Positions 42,301 through 53,266 of a stretch of 64,000 nucleotides of DNA are shown piece by piece. Below the pieces are notes generated by a model, which worked only from the letters and a program-made list of their open reading frames with translations, searched no databases and had not been told where the DNA came from. The stretch covers positions 1-64,000 of the forward strand of contig JAJOZX010001078.1 of NCBI GenBank assembly GCA_023014485.1. Reading direction: 5' to 3'. The stretch comes from Bathynomus jamesi (lineage: Eukaryota > Arthropoda > Malacostraca > Isopoda > Cirolanidae). The position numbers and the translations under genes are program-made. Each line of letters opens with the position of its first letter. Positions within the stretch are counted from its first letter, which is position 1.

Positions 42301-43442
42301 ATGAAAAAATGAGGTAACCACCTGGGAATCGAACCCGGGATCTCGATTGCCGGTCAGACGCGATACCATTACACCATGGACCTCACTCTTCCAAATGCCG
42401 TAATTCTTCTACATACTCGCAGAAACCAATGCCCCAAGGGGCACCTCCCGCATGCCGTAACATTATATACATTCAACTGCAAAGAACACGCAGTATAAAT
42501 AACGTAAAGAACGACGCTTGTATAGGAGATATTCCGCGCAAGACGAGAGAGAGAGAACGGAACAAATGAAAAAATGAGGTAACCACCTGGGAATCGAACC
42601 CGGGATCTTCCGATTGCCGGTCAGACGCGATACCATTACACCATGGACCTCACTCTTCCAAATGCCGTATTCTTCTACATACTCGCAGAAACCATGCCCC
42701 AAGGGGCACCTCCCGCATGCCGTAACATTATATACATTCAACTGCAAAGAACACGCAGTATAAATAACGTAAAGAACGACGCTTGTATAGGAGATATCCG
42801 CGCAAGACGAGAGAGAGAGAACGGAACAAATGAAAAAATGAGGTAACCACCTGGGAATCGAACCCGGGATCTTCCGATTGCTGGTCAGACGCGATACCAT
42901 TACACCATGGACCTCACTCTTCCAAATGCCGTAATTCTTCTACATACTCGCAGAAACCAATGCCCCAAGGGGGCACCTCCCGCATGCCGTAACATTATTA
43001 CATTCAACTGCAAAGAACACGCAGTATAAATAACGTAAAGAACGACGCTTGTATAGGAGATATTCCGCGCAAGACGAGAGAGAGAGAACGGAACAAATGA
43101 AAAAATGAGGTAACCACCTGGGAATCGAACCCGGGATCTTCCGATTGCCGGTCAGACGCGATACCATTACACCATGGACCTCACTCTTCCAAATGCCGTA
43201 ATTCTTCTACATACTCGCAGAAACCAATGCCCCAAGGGGGCACCTCCCGCATGCCGTAACATTATATACATTCAACTGCAAAGAACACGCAGTATAAATA
43301 ACGTAAAGAACGACGCTTGTATAGGAGATATTCCGCGCAAGACGAGAGAGAGAGAACGGAACAAATGAAAAAATGAGGTAACCACCTGGGAATCGAACCC
43401 GGGATCTTCCGATTGCCGGTCAGACGCGATACCATTACACCA
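39318..43442 (-). repeat. Tandem array of a 266-bp tRNA-like SINE unit, about 15.5 copies
   Basis: Units begin CGTAAAGAACGACGCTTGTA about every 264-268 bp, from 39318 to 43303. On the minus strand each carries a tRNA-like block: GAGGTCCA pairs with TGG-TT-ACCTC (a two-base bulge), an A-box-like GTGTAATGGTATCGC, an anticodon-type stem TCTGA/TCGGA with loop CCGGCAA, a B box GGTTCGATTCC and a T6 run. The U33 position is C and the acceptor is bulged, so I do not call these functional tRNAs. Copies are about 97-99% alike, differing by single-base indels in homopolymers. A diverged monomer lies at 33605-33832. Confidence 0.95.
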
Positions 43443-44145
43443 TGGTGTAATGGTATCGCGTCTGACCGGCAATCGGAAGATCCCGGGTTCGATTCCCAGG
43501 TGGTTACCTCATTTTTTCATTTGTTCCGTTCTCTCTCTCTCGTCTTGCGCGGAATATCTCCTATACAAGCGTCGTTCTTTACGTTATTTATACTGCGTGT
43601 TCTTTGCAGTTGAATGTATATAATGTTACGGCATGCGGGAGGTGCCCCCTTGGGGCATTGGTTTCTGCGAGTATGTAGAAGAATTACGGCATTTGGAAGA
43701 GTGAGGTCCATGGTGTAATGGTATCGCGTCTGACCAGCAATCGGAAGATCCCGGGTTCGATTCCCAGGTGGTTACCTCATTTTTTCATTTGTTCCGTTCT
43801 CTCTCTCTCGTCTTGCGCGGAATATCTCCTATACAAGCGTCGTTCTTTACGTTATTTATACTGCGTGTTCTTTGCAGTTGAATGTATATAATGTTACGGC
43901 ATGCGGGAGGTGCCCCCTTGGGGCATTGGTTTCTGCGAGTATGTAGAAGAATTACGGCATTTGGAAGAGTGAGGTCCATGGTGTAATGGTATCGCGTCTG
44001 ACCGGCAATCGGAAGATCCGGGTTCGATTCCCAGGTGGTTACCTCATTTTTTCATTTGTTCCGTTCTCTCTCTCTCGTCTTGCGCGGATATCTCCTATAC
44101 AAGCGTCGTTCTTTACGTTATTTATACTGCGTGTTCTTTGCAGTT
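43443..44145 (+). repeat. Same 266-bp array in inverted orientation, about 2.6 copies
   Basis: At 43442/43443, inside ACACCATGGTGT, the array switches strand and continues as the mirror image, giving a palindrome with arms of about 700 bp and almost no spacer. It ends at TTGAATG followed by (TA)n. Confidence 0.95.
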
Positions 44146-44347
44146 GAATGTGTATATATATATAATATATATGTACTATATATATTATAACAGTCTCGTT
44201 TTCGCCATTGTCATAAACTTTAATGAAAAATACGTACTATTCTAAATATTTAACATTTGGAAAATGTTTGTAAATTGTTGTGTGTGTGTGTGTGCATTTG
44301 TTTTTGAAGAGTGAAGATATGCCCTTTTGCAATTTAATCATGATTGT

Positions 44348-44381
<34 letters not shown>
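44146..44381. other. (TA)n-flanked spacer
   Basis: (TA)n near 44151-44187 and 44349-44381, (TG)n at 44279-44295; otherwise unique AT-rich DNA. Confidence 0.6.
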
Positions 44382-44386
<5 letters not shown>

Positions 44387-44482
44387 AAACCACGAAGGAA
44401 AGGAAACACAAAATGGTGCTCAAGCGCCATTAGACGAAAGCGCTTGAGCACCATTTGTGTTTCCTTTCCTTCGTGGTTTTAT
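44382..44482. repeat. Fold-back family in (TA)n, variant copy
   Basis: AAACCACGAAGGAAAGGAAA and its inverse around CTCAAGCGCC ... GCGCTTGAG. It sits between (TA)n tracts (44349-44381 and 44528-44560). Confidence 0.8.
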
Positions 44483-44523
44483 TCATCATAAATATTTTTC
44501 ACGTGTTACCTTTGTGAAATAAT

Positions 44524-44560
<37 letters not shown>

Positions 44561-44562
<2 letters not shown>

Positions 44563-46375
44563 AACTTACGATTTTTCAACAAATGCAGTTCAGGAGTAAA
44601 GCACAGTACATTAAATTGCAAAGATACACTTCTAATTATTGTAATTTGTAATCAGCATGCAATTTTTTTTAAATTAGAGATGCACTTTCCCACAATTTAA
44701 GTAAGTTTGCCAAGAAAAATGAATTTGTTTAATTTCTAAGTGTTAGATTTAGGATCAGTGTATTGCATATTTTTAAAGCTCTGTTACATTACTATAATTG
44801 TGATGTGTGTGCTCGTCGGTGAACCCGTCTTGACGGCCTTCTACGAGTAGTAAACAAATGAACGTACAGTGGCGTTTGGTACATTTTTTCAATTACTATA
44901 CATTTTTAGCGTGGTAATATTTTAAACGTTTTAATTATTCATTCAACTTCCAATACGAAAATTTACAATGCATTCTCTAAATTAACAGTACTGAGTTCTT
45001 GATTCAGTGGTTACTATAGGTGCACAGATCGATGCACTTTGGACATACTGAATAAATATTATTTTTTTGCAGGTAATTTTGTCATCTCAACAAACATGAG
45101 ATGACAAAAGAAAAAATTATGTAAAAGTGGATGGGATCAAGGGTCTTGTGACAAGGAAAGATAGCTTATACCTACAGTAGATATGAAATTCACAGTATTG
45201 TACATTATTTAGTACATTATGAAAGATTAGCTTTGTATTATCCCCCCAAAGGAATATCAATAACTCGCTACCAACTCTGTGATCAAAACCTACCTATATC
45301 TACTAGGCATGGAACATGTAAATAACTTCATACAAACGATTTTGAACAAAATATTTTAAGCCAGGGAGACCGTAACATTCACTTTAAGCTCACGAAACAC
45401 TTAGATTTTGAATGCAGTTTCACAAATTTGGTTTCATTGGCTTTGGATGTGAAGCTAAAAATTTTGATGGTTGTGGTTTTTTTTTGTAAATTTATGTACT
45501 GACTAGCCTTTCCTCGATTTCACAAATGATGAAATTTGTACAAGCGTGGTCTGACTAGATATGGGCAGGACATAATCTGGACACAGAGACAGTTTCCCAT
45601 CCAACTACTCTTTAGTTTCTACACCCAATGTCGCTTAATTTGCTGATCGACGGGAAGCGATGTTACAAAACTAGCCACGACGTAGCCCAGGTCTGATAGT
45701 ATGAATGATACCTTTTACAAGGGAATACCCACCTTTTAGAATTTTAGTAAATGAATTTTGAAGCTATTCACATTCATCTTTAAAAAATACATGCAAGTCA
45801 GTTCCATTTTTTGGTGGTGTCCATATTTCAATAAATATAAAACCAGATATTAGATAAATCTAAAATGAAATTTTAATTGATGACATTCTTTCACGTGTAA
45901 TTTAATTTTCTTTCCAAACACTAGATGGCAACAACAAAATGCTAAAAGTAGGAATGAGCAGAGTCACGGATCTTGTTTAAATAGTCTTTGTTACATTCTA
46001 GAGCTGCCACCCTCAGCAATATATTGTTAGATCTAGCAATATCGGCACCGATTTACTATAGCAATCTAGCAAGCAGTGAGCGAAAAATCTAACAAAACCA
46101 CTTCATTTTTATTTGAACAAGCATCAAATACTTTAGAATTGTGTACGTCCTCGCCTGCCGGGTGTATGACAATGGCAAGAACTCTACCTTGTGATCGCAC
46201 AGATTCACAGTTAATAAAAAACTCCCAAGCAATTGCAGTTGGCATATGTTTTGCGTACGTGAGGGTTATGATTGGAATTTCATTATTGAAGTTAATTATG
46301 GGTCACATAGGTGAAGAGGAAAGCATGGAGTGGTCACCTAACTGTAATTTCTAGCCCTCCTCGAAAGAAGATGAT
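44561..46375. other. No gene; dispersed repeats
   Basis: 45370-45540 is a copy of the family at 22.1-22.3 kb (CACGAAACACTTAGATTTTG ... TGTGAAGCTAAAAATTTTGA). 45555-45705 is the repeat shared with 56170-56380 and 63240-63425. The rest is unique AT-rich sequence. Confidence 0.55.
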
Positions 46376-46780
46376 GTACAAGCAATCTTTTAAGTCAGAG
46401 TGGTTGAGTGATCCCGATCTGAGAGACTGATTGAAACCGGATCCAACTGCCAAACACGCAGCTTTGTGCAAAGCATGTGATCTTAAGTTCAAAAACTCCA
46501 ATAAAACAAATCTGTTGGCTCACAAAGATTCCCAAAGGCACGAAAAAAGTTTTAGGGCTAAGAAAGAAAGCACTTGCATTGATCGGTTTTATGAATGAAG
46601 AAAAAATAACTACAACTCAAGGGCAGTTGCAAATAGACTTTTGGCTAAACAAGCAATTTCCCGGCAGAGTGCTGTTTGTTATATCTGGAACCCTTCCAAA
46701 GACTTACTTAATTAAAGACGTTGAGAAAGGCAATTGCCATCACAGATACCTAGAACACCTCTCGCAAGAAAAAACTTGAA
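46376..46780 (+). pseudogene. Remnant of a zinc-finger (hAT/BED-like) protein
   Basis: The plus-strand reading KQSFKSEWLSDPDLRD, a stop, then ALCKACDLKFKNSNKTNLLAHKDSQRHEK shows a CxxC...H...H finger of the kind found at the N-terminus of hAT-related transposases and their domesticated relatives. Further stops and frame changes follow. The 6.4-kb hAT-like element at 46869 inserted just downstream of it. Confidence 0.55.
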
Positions 46781-46965
46781 AACACTGCAACTTAGGTAAC
46801 TGACAATGTCACCGAAGACGTACCAATCAAATTTTTCCTTCAGTAGTAATTTTTGCTTGTGACTCACCCAGGAGTGTACCCAGAATTTGGTCAAGGGGTG
46901 GGGTGTAACTCACACGGTGTGAGTAATTAAAACAAAGGTGTATGTACCATACGAGTATGGGATCA

Positions 46966-47163
46966 TCTGAAGATCCGTCACCCCAGCCTTTTTTAGTTAG
47001 CTTTATAAAGCTAACTAACGAAAATATCACGACCTAACCTAACCAATCGTCAAGGGCGTACAGTTGACCTAGCGATTGGTTAGGTTAGGTCGTGATATTT
47101 TTGTTAGTTAACCTTATAAAACTAACTAAAAAAAGGCTGGGGTGACGGATCTTCAGGTGAGCC
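46966..47163. repeat. Fold-back element
   Basis: GATCATCTGAAGATCCGTCA ... and its inverse TGACGGATCTTCAGGTGA; the arms share AGTTAGCTTTATAAAGCTAA and ATATCACGACCTAACCTAAC. The centre contains GCGTACAGTTGACC. Confidence 0.85.
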
Positions 47164-47355
47164 CGAGTATGTATGTATATACATAAACATTTACTAGAGC
47201 CAATATTCATGTATTAACAAAGCCTTATTGGGTCTTTCCTGTTTGAAAGGATTTAACAGAGAATACGGAAACATTTTTGAGCTTCCATTGTGCACAAGAC
47301 AGTACAACTGAGAGAAAAGCAACAATTTGGGGAAACAGATATGGTCTGTCTACAT

Positions 47356-47589
47356 CAGAGCTTTCCAAACTGTGTGTCGCAACACAGTAGTGTGTCGCCA
47401 ATACCTCCCAGGTGTGTCGCCAAATTTAGTTAATTATTTTCAATTTTTTTGTATTTTGAAAATTTTGATTTTTGTATCAACAAAATCGGCTACGAGATAA
47501 ACCACCTACTGAAAAACTATCTGATATTTGATATTTGATAACAAAAATTAATTAGTGTGTCGCCAACGTGAAAAGTTTGGAAAGCTCTG
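47356..47589. mobile_element. hAT MITE, 234 bp, perfect 8-bp target duplication
   Basis: GTCTACAT at 47348-47355 and 47590-47597. Ends CAGAGCTTTCCAAACTG and CTTTTGGAAAGCTCTG-like inverse (AAAAGTTTGGAAAGCTCTG). Internal TGTGTCGCC words at both sides. Confidence 0.9.
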
Positions 47590-47786
47590 GTCTACATGAT
47601 GACTATTCCAGCAACAGATTACGTTCGCGGTTTTCTCGCCAAATTGGGCTGGTTTTAAGACTAATTGGTGGGTAAAATTCTACAGTCGCGGGTTGGCGAA
47701 TTTTTACTGTTTTTTAAATTCAGATAACGTCAATTGACTAATAGCGGAAAGTTTGAATATTCAACAAATATAAATACTGTAAACTA

Positions 47787-47827
47787 AAAAATTTGCATGT
47801 ATCGGTCACCGATACATGCAAATTTTT
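47787..47827. repeat. Perfect palindrome, 20-bp arms
   Basis: AAAAATTTGCATGTATCGGT, one base, then its exact inverse. Confidence 0.95.
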
Positions 47828-47877
47828 GAGCGTGTAACTGAAACAAAGGTGTATATACACCAAGCAGGTTTAATGCT

Positions 47878-47930
<53 letters not shown>

Positions 47931-47934
<4 letters not shown>

Positions 47935-50788
47935 CTGGCCCACCAAAACTTTTATTTGAAAAGTGAAAGTCACCCCCTAAAATTGTTACCACCATTATAA
48001 TATACTCGCACACTAAATTTCAACAATATCTGTGTACTTTTAGTGGTGCCGACAGCCTCTTGTATTTTTCATTTATTTATTACATTTATTCATCATATAT
48101 TTATTTTGTAATTCGTATTACAAATATTGTGTGTAAACTATGCCTATTCACACTCTCGTGCATTGTGTTCCACATGTTTCACTGTGTATGTTGAGTAGAA
48201 ACACGTCTTTTGACCTGACGTCATTACTAGTGACGTCATTGGCTACGGAGAAAAATGGGAGGCTCGCTGTTCGATTCAGTATTGTTTAAGACGCAGTGAG
48301 AGATTGACGCGGAAGTGTTTTCCCTTAATATTTGCAGATTTTATCCTTCACCATGTCAGATTCAATTAAAACAAGAAGAAAAACTGAAATATGGCTAATT
48401 GGACAGCCAATTGACACAATTGGCAGTAAGAAGCTTCCATCCAATGGAGATGTACTACGTCGGCTTTTCCGTCTCACAAACAGTAGAAAAATATTGAAAG
48501 AAGCATCCAACATAGTTTATGCTGAAATTTTTGAGATTTGGGACAAGGCGAAAATACCCACCAGAGCCAAAGAGCATGTACTAACGAAAATTCAAAAAAT
48601 GTATGAGAACTTCAGGTCACTTCAAAAATCAAAATCAAATTAAAAAAGAAACTGAATTCCAAGGTAGTTTAGATAACCTTTTTGATATAGCTCACGCAAA
48701 TGCTTTACAAATGATGTCAAATGAGGAAGATAGATCATTCCTACAAGCTCAGAGAGAAAAAGGGAGGCGAGGTTACATGACTGATATTGATAAGAAACTG
48801 GTCGCTAAGCAAATGCGACAACGGATAAGAGATGAAAGATAAGCTGCACTAAGAGAAGCCGAGGCATTGCGAAAGAAATTGTCATCAGCTGTTGTTCAGT
48901 TCAACGGTAGTAGTGATGAGCAACCAGAGCCAGGCACATCGTACGCTCCTGAAATGACATTCAAACCTTCAAGCAGCACAATATCAAATAAGCTTAAGCG
49001 CATCGTAACACCTGATCTGGCAATGGCATTAGATCGAACAAAAACAAGTGAGCGTAGTGCTGTTATGGTGCTTTCAGCTGCTGCAACTTTTCTTGGGCAT
49101 GATATTGACAATGTTTTGAGCAGAAGTACTCTACAGAGGGCGAGGAGTGTTGTACGCAAAAATATTGCAGATGACATTAAGCAAACCTTTACCTCTGACG
49201 TTCCGCTTACCATTCATTGGGATGGTAAAGTAATGCAAGATATAACAGGTGATGAAAATATAGATAGGCTAGCTATTCTTGTATCCGGTGGAAGAAAGTC
49301 TAAGCTTCTAGCAGTACCCAAACTTGCTTCTGGAGAAAGCGAAAGAATTGCAGAAACAGTTCTAGAATGCTTAGACGATTGGAATTTGCGAGAATGTATT
49401 CAAGCAATGTGTTTTGATACTACCGCTAGCAATACTGTCCAAAAAAAGGGCGTTTGCATGATAAACGAAAGCAAGCTTGATAGAAAACTCCTTTCTTTGG
49501 CCTGTCGGCACCATATTAATGAAATTGTGATATCAGACGTCTTCCAGAAGTGTTGCGGTGGTTCAACGGGACCGGATATATTACTTTTCAAACGTTTCAA
49601 GAATTCCTGGAAACAAATGGATGATAAAAGATTTGAAACTGCCAATACAAACATGCCGTGGGAAGCATAAATCCTCGCACTGTGCGAAGAACAGCTTGCG
49701 AGAAATCACTCAAGAGCGGATTATCGCGAACTTCTTGAATTATCAATTATTTATTTACAGTAGGTGGTGTTCCCTCAGGAGGGGTACATTTTCGTCAACC
49801 TGGGGCTTTACAGCGCGCTAGGTGGATGTCACGAGTGATTTATGCCATCAAAACTATTGTTTCGCTCGCAGTTCAACCTGACAAAACAGGAACAGAGTGC
49901 AATGGAACGCTTCTCTCACTATGCTGTTCGCTTTTATGTGCCAAAATGGTTTGCGGCTCCCATCGCATCTTCTGCACCAAGAACCGATTTGGAGTATCTA
50001 CAAGAGCTTCAGCAATATGATAAGGAACTTTCAGCAATAGCTAGCAAAGCACTATGCCGTCACCTCTGGTATCTAAATGAAGAACTTGTGTCGCTTGCCT
50101 TTTTTGATGATGGCATAACTTTGCAAGTGAAACGGCAGATGTTTCAGGCATTGGAAAGACCCGGTTCAGAAATACCACAAAAACGAATTGCTTTTGACCA
50201 CACTCATGATGACCCACTAGAGAAAAATCTGGCGGACTTTGTCACAAACTCAAGTCGCTCCTTCTTTGAGAAATTGTCCCTTCAATCGACGTTTCGCGAA
50301 GTAGATCCTACAGAATGGGATAACAGGGACGACTATAAATTAGCTAAGGAATATGTTAAAACATTGAATGTTGTAAACGATAATGCAGAGAGAGCGGTCT
50401 CATTAATTCAGAGTTTCAGCAGTCATCTCACAAAAAACGAAGAACAACTGCAGTACCTTCTTCAAGTCGTGGAAAAACACCGAGAGCGGTTTCCAGAGGC
50501 AAATAAATCGATGATAAAGACAGGAAGCACATCAACATCATGAGTTAACATTAAAAAAATGGATTAGGCCTATTGGGGATACCACTTAAAAAATAAAACG
50601 CGCTTATTGTAGTTACCTCCTGGGTGGTGCGGAAAAACTACACATTTCAGAGTTTGTCGGCACCACTAAATACTATCGAATCGGGCTGAAACTTCACTCA
50701 AAACTTTCTATCGACACGCATAACAAATTCCAGGGGTGAGACTTAAGAAATGAAAATTTTTTTTTTTCACTCCTATGAGCCTGGCCGG

Positions 50789-50792
<4 letters not shown>
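47931..50792 (+). mobile_element. Unassigned TIR DNA transposon, 2.86 kb, between (TA)n tracts
   Basis: The left end TAGACTGGCC is followed within about 120 bp by GTACTTTTAGTGGTGCCGAC. The inverted right end begins TAGACCGGCC and, about 130 bp in, reads ATTTAGTGGTGCCGACAAAC. Both ends abut (TA)n tracts (47881-47930 and from 50793). It encodes the transposase-like protein at 48353-50543. A detached terminal repeat of the same family is at 33479-33590. I cannot place it in a named superfamily. Confidence 0.8.
48353..50543 (+). pseudogene. hAT-like RNase-H-fold transposase of the unassigned element
   Basis: Start ATG 48353 (MSDSIKTRRK). About 700 residues over several frames: a frame change near 48630-48640, an in-frame TAA at 48840-48842, frame changes near 49668-49850, then open to 50543. 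Candidate active-site layout: IHWDGKV (first Asp), CFDTTASN (second Asp), LACRHHINE, then ARWM, and late NDNAERAVSLIQSF (Glu). The order D, D, RW, E near the end recalls hAT transposases. Proteins of this type are multicopy uncharacterised proteins in arthropod genomes to my knowledge. It lacks a recognisable BED finger. Confidence 0.65.
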
Positions 50793-50853
<61 letters not shown>

Positions 50854-50875
50854 TAGATAGATAGATAGATAGATA
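50793..50875. repeat. (TA)n then (GATA)n microsatellite
   Basis: (TA)n to about 50851, then six to seven GATA units, directly between two transposons. Confidence 0.9.
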
Positions 50876-52513
50876 AGGTGTTTCATAACATGTGGGACGC
50901 ACTTTCAGGATGGATGCAGTACCTGAAAACAATGAAAAAATTTATATAAACATATGCCCGAAATCGCTTTGTTTCCGAGTTACAGCCCGTTTTGTGTTCC
51001 AGCAATTCCTTCCACAAACTGTTTACAAACACTGCCTGCCGACAATGTTTGTAAGTGTGTACGAGACTTATTTCGTGTATGGCCTTGCCGATTGTAATGT
51101 TTCGTACACTCTATGACATGTTTCAATATCGTTGAGTGTAGAGCCATCAGTCAGTCAGAGGTGCATCACGGTGTTTCACTGTTCGTATTCGACTATTCGT
51201 AACTTCTTACCGTGAATAAGTGCAGTCCAGTGAAAAAAAACCTTAAAAATTTTTGTGCTATTCACTGATAGTATGCATTTGAAGTAAGAATGGAGGCTTA
51301 TTCAAACAGAGAAATGGCAGACATGCATCTCATGTATGGACTTGCCGAGTGTAATGCGGCCATAGCAAGACGTCTGTATGCGGAAAGGTTTCCGAATCGC
51401 CGTCTGCCAGATAAAAAGACCTTTCAGAGAGTAGACGAGCGTCTTGGTAATACAGGCTCATTCACCAAACGAATTTCAGATGGTGGTAGACCAATCAGCG
51501 CCAGAACTGTTGAGTTGGAGGAGTGGGTCCTGAATCGCGTGGAGGAACATCCTGGTGTCAGCACCCGAAAGATAGCAGCAGCAGAGGGTGTAAGATACAC
51601 AACTGTGCGGAGAATTTTATGGGAACAACAGCTTTACCCATATCACATTCAAAGAGTACAAGGCCCTACTGAAGCTGATTTCCCACCACGAGAAGCTTTT
51701 TGTACTTGGTTCCTTCAACAGTGTACTCGCGGTCCTCTTTTTCTACCCTCCGTATTGTTTTCTGATGAGGCTGCCTTCACAAGAAATGGCGTGATCAATT
51801 TTCACAACACTCATCACTGGGCCGAAGAGAATCCGCATGCCATCATCCAGTCAAGGCACCAACAACAATTTAGTATCAATGTATAGGCAGGACTTATTGC
51901 CGACAACTTAATCGGTCCTTTTGTTTTGCCTGGAAGATTAATAGGAGAATCGTATTCCAATTTTTTAAGGAATGATTTAAGCGATTTACTAGATGAAGTT
52001 CCTCTTGTTGTCCGACGTCGTATGTGGTTTATGCATGACGGCGCTCCACCTCATTTTCGTCGAGTAGCCAGAGACTATTTGGATGACCATTTCTCTGATA
52101 AATGGATAGGCCACGGAGGACCCATTGCGTGGCCTGCTCGCTCCCCGGACCTGAAACCTCTCGATTTTTACCTGTGGGGTCATCTGAAATCCATCGTTTA
52201 TGTGACACCCATTGACAACGTTGAAATGCTTCGCCAACGTGTAGAACAAGGATGCCACAAAATCCGAGCAATACCTGGAATGTTTGAACGCGTCAGGCAG
52301 TCTATGACGAGGTGTGTTCAGACGTGTATTCAAGGGTAAGGCGGTCATTTTAAACACTTCCTTTGAAGGTAAGGCGGATACTTGCTGGAACACATAACGG
52401 GCTGTAACTCGGAAACAAAGCAATTTCGGGCATATGTTTATATAAACTTTTTTCATTGTTTTCAGGTCCTGAATCCATCCTGAAAGTGCGTCCCACATGC
52501 TATGAAACACCCT
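50876..52513 (+). mobile_element. Tc1/mariner-like transposon with DUF4817-type protein
   Basis: TIRs of about 130 bp: GGTGTTTCATAACATGTGGG at the left and the inverse (CCCACATGCTATGAAACACC) at the right, with AACATATGCCCGAAAT and TTTGTTTCCGAGTTACAGCC in both. The outer right end reads ACACCCTGTA, the usual Tc1/mariner-like terminus. Confidence 0.85.
51290..52339 (+). pseudogene. DUF4817/DDE transposase with a single nonsense codon
   Basis: ATG 51290 (MEAYSNREMADMHLMYGL). N-terminal DUF4817-type helix-turn-helix (ERFPNRRLPDKKTFQRV), a second HTH (GVSTRKIAAAEGVRYTTVRR) and a DDE domain with FSDEAAFT (first Asp), MHDGAPPHF (second Asp) and SPDLKPLDFYLWG (third Asp). The only defect is TAG at 51884-51886, in the place where relatives usually have Trp; the same frame then continues to 52339. 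A full product would be about 349 residues. Confidence 0.9.
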
Positions 52514-53266
52514 GTATATATATGAAAGCTTGGTTTGGCTGTTTTTGGGCTGGTTTTTAGACATGATTTGGCGGGTTTTCAATTTTTTACATGGCAACAC
52601 TGGCTTGGGATGACAGGTTTAGACTATTCGTTAATCGGGAGAAGTGAGATTCAACATTCAGATGTGATTTCTAGTAAATCAGAGTTGGCAATCCTGCCCC
52701 CATTGCCCGTTGCCATTGTCATCCTTGCTGGAGAGGAACGAGGAAGGCATCGCCCGCTAACATATTTTTTGTGCTTTGCCAAATTGCCATATTAAACCGG
52801 CTTCATGAGTTTTTGACGTGATTCTATTTTTTATGAGTTGAAGAATATCTTCAGATGAATACTTAGGTAAGAATACTTAATTATATACTAGGTTTCCCTC
52901 TCTTAGAAAGTTAGAAAACATTATTTTACGTGTCGCGCTACTGAAAGTTAAGGCTTGTTCGTGTCTAATTTTTTTTTCTAGCGTGCAAGTGTCCTTTATT
53001 CAAGATCTGTTGACTTGGCAACCCTAGGTTTAGTATTAATATTTTATATTAATGCATGTAGAATAAATTCGTAATAATTTAAAATGTATTCTTACTATAA
53101 AATGTACAAACTAGAACAAAACCTGTTTATCTCTGTAACTGTATGTACAAACTTTAGTACATAGTTATAGAGATAAGCATATCAATAGACACCTGTACAA
53201 AGCCCAAGTGGGGGGGGGGGCCGACCGCTCTGTCGCCCCACCCTTCGGTACGGCCCTGGACTCACC

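Larger units (their letters stand above)
46869..53258. mobile_element. hAT-like composite element, 6.4 kb, perfect 8-bp target duplication
   Basis: GACTCACC at 46861-46868 is repeated exactly at 53259-53266. Ends CAGGAGTGTACCC and (inverted) CAGGGCCGTACCGAAGG, each followed inward by GGGGTGGGG-type words. It contains a fold-back (46966-47163), a hAT MITE (47356-47589), the 47931-50792 transposon and the 50876-52513 element. No hAT transposase of its own is readable. Confidence 0.7.

Noticed and set aside
39184..43979. Repeated 64-89 codon ORFs on both strands
   Set aside because: Same array unit read repeatedly; identical out-of-frame translations of a SINE.
39318..44145. Cluster of about 18 functional tRNA genes
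   Set aside because: C at position 33, a TT bulge in the acceptor stem and a mismatch in the T stem, with 200 bp of shared flanking sequence per unit, fit a SINE better.
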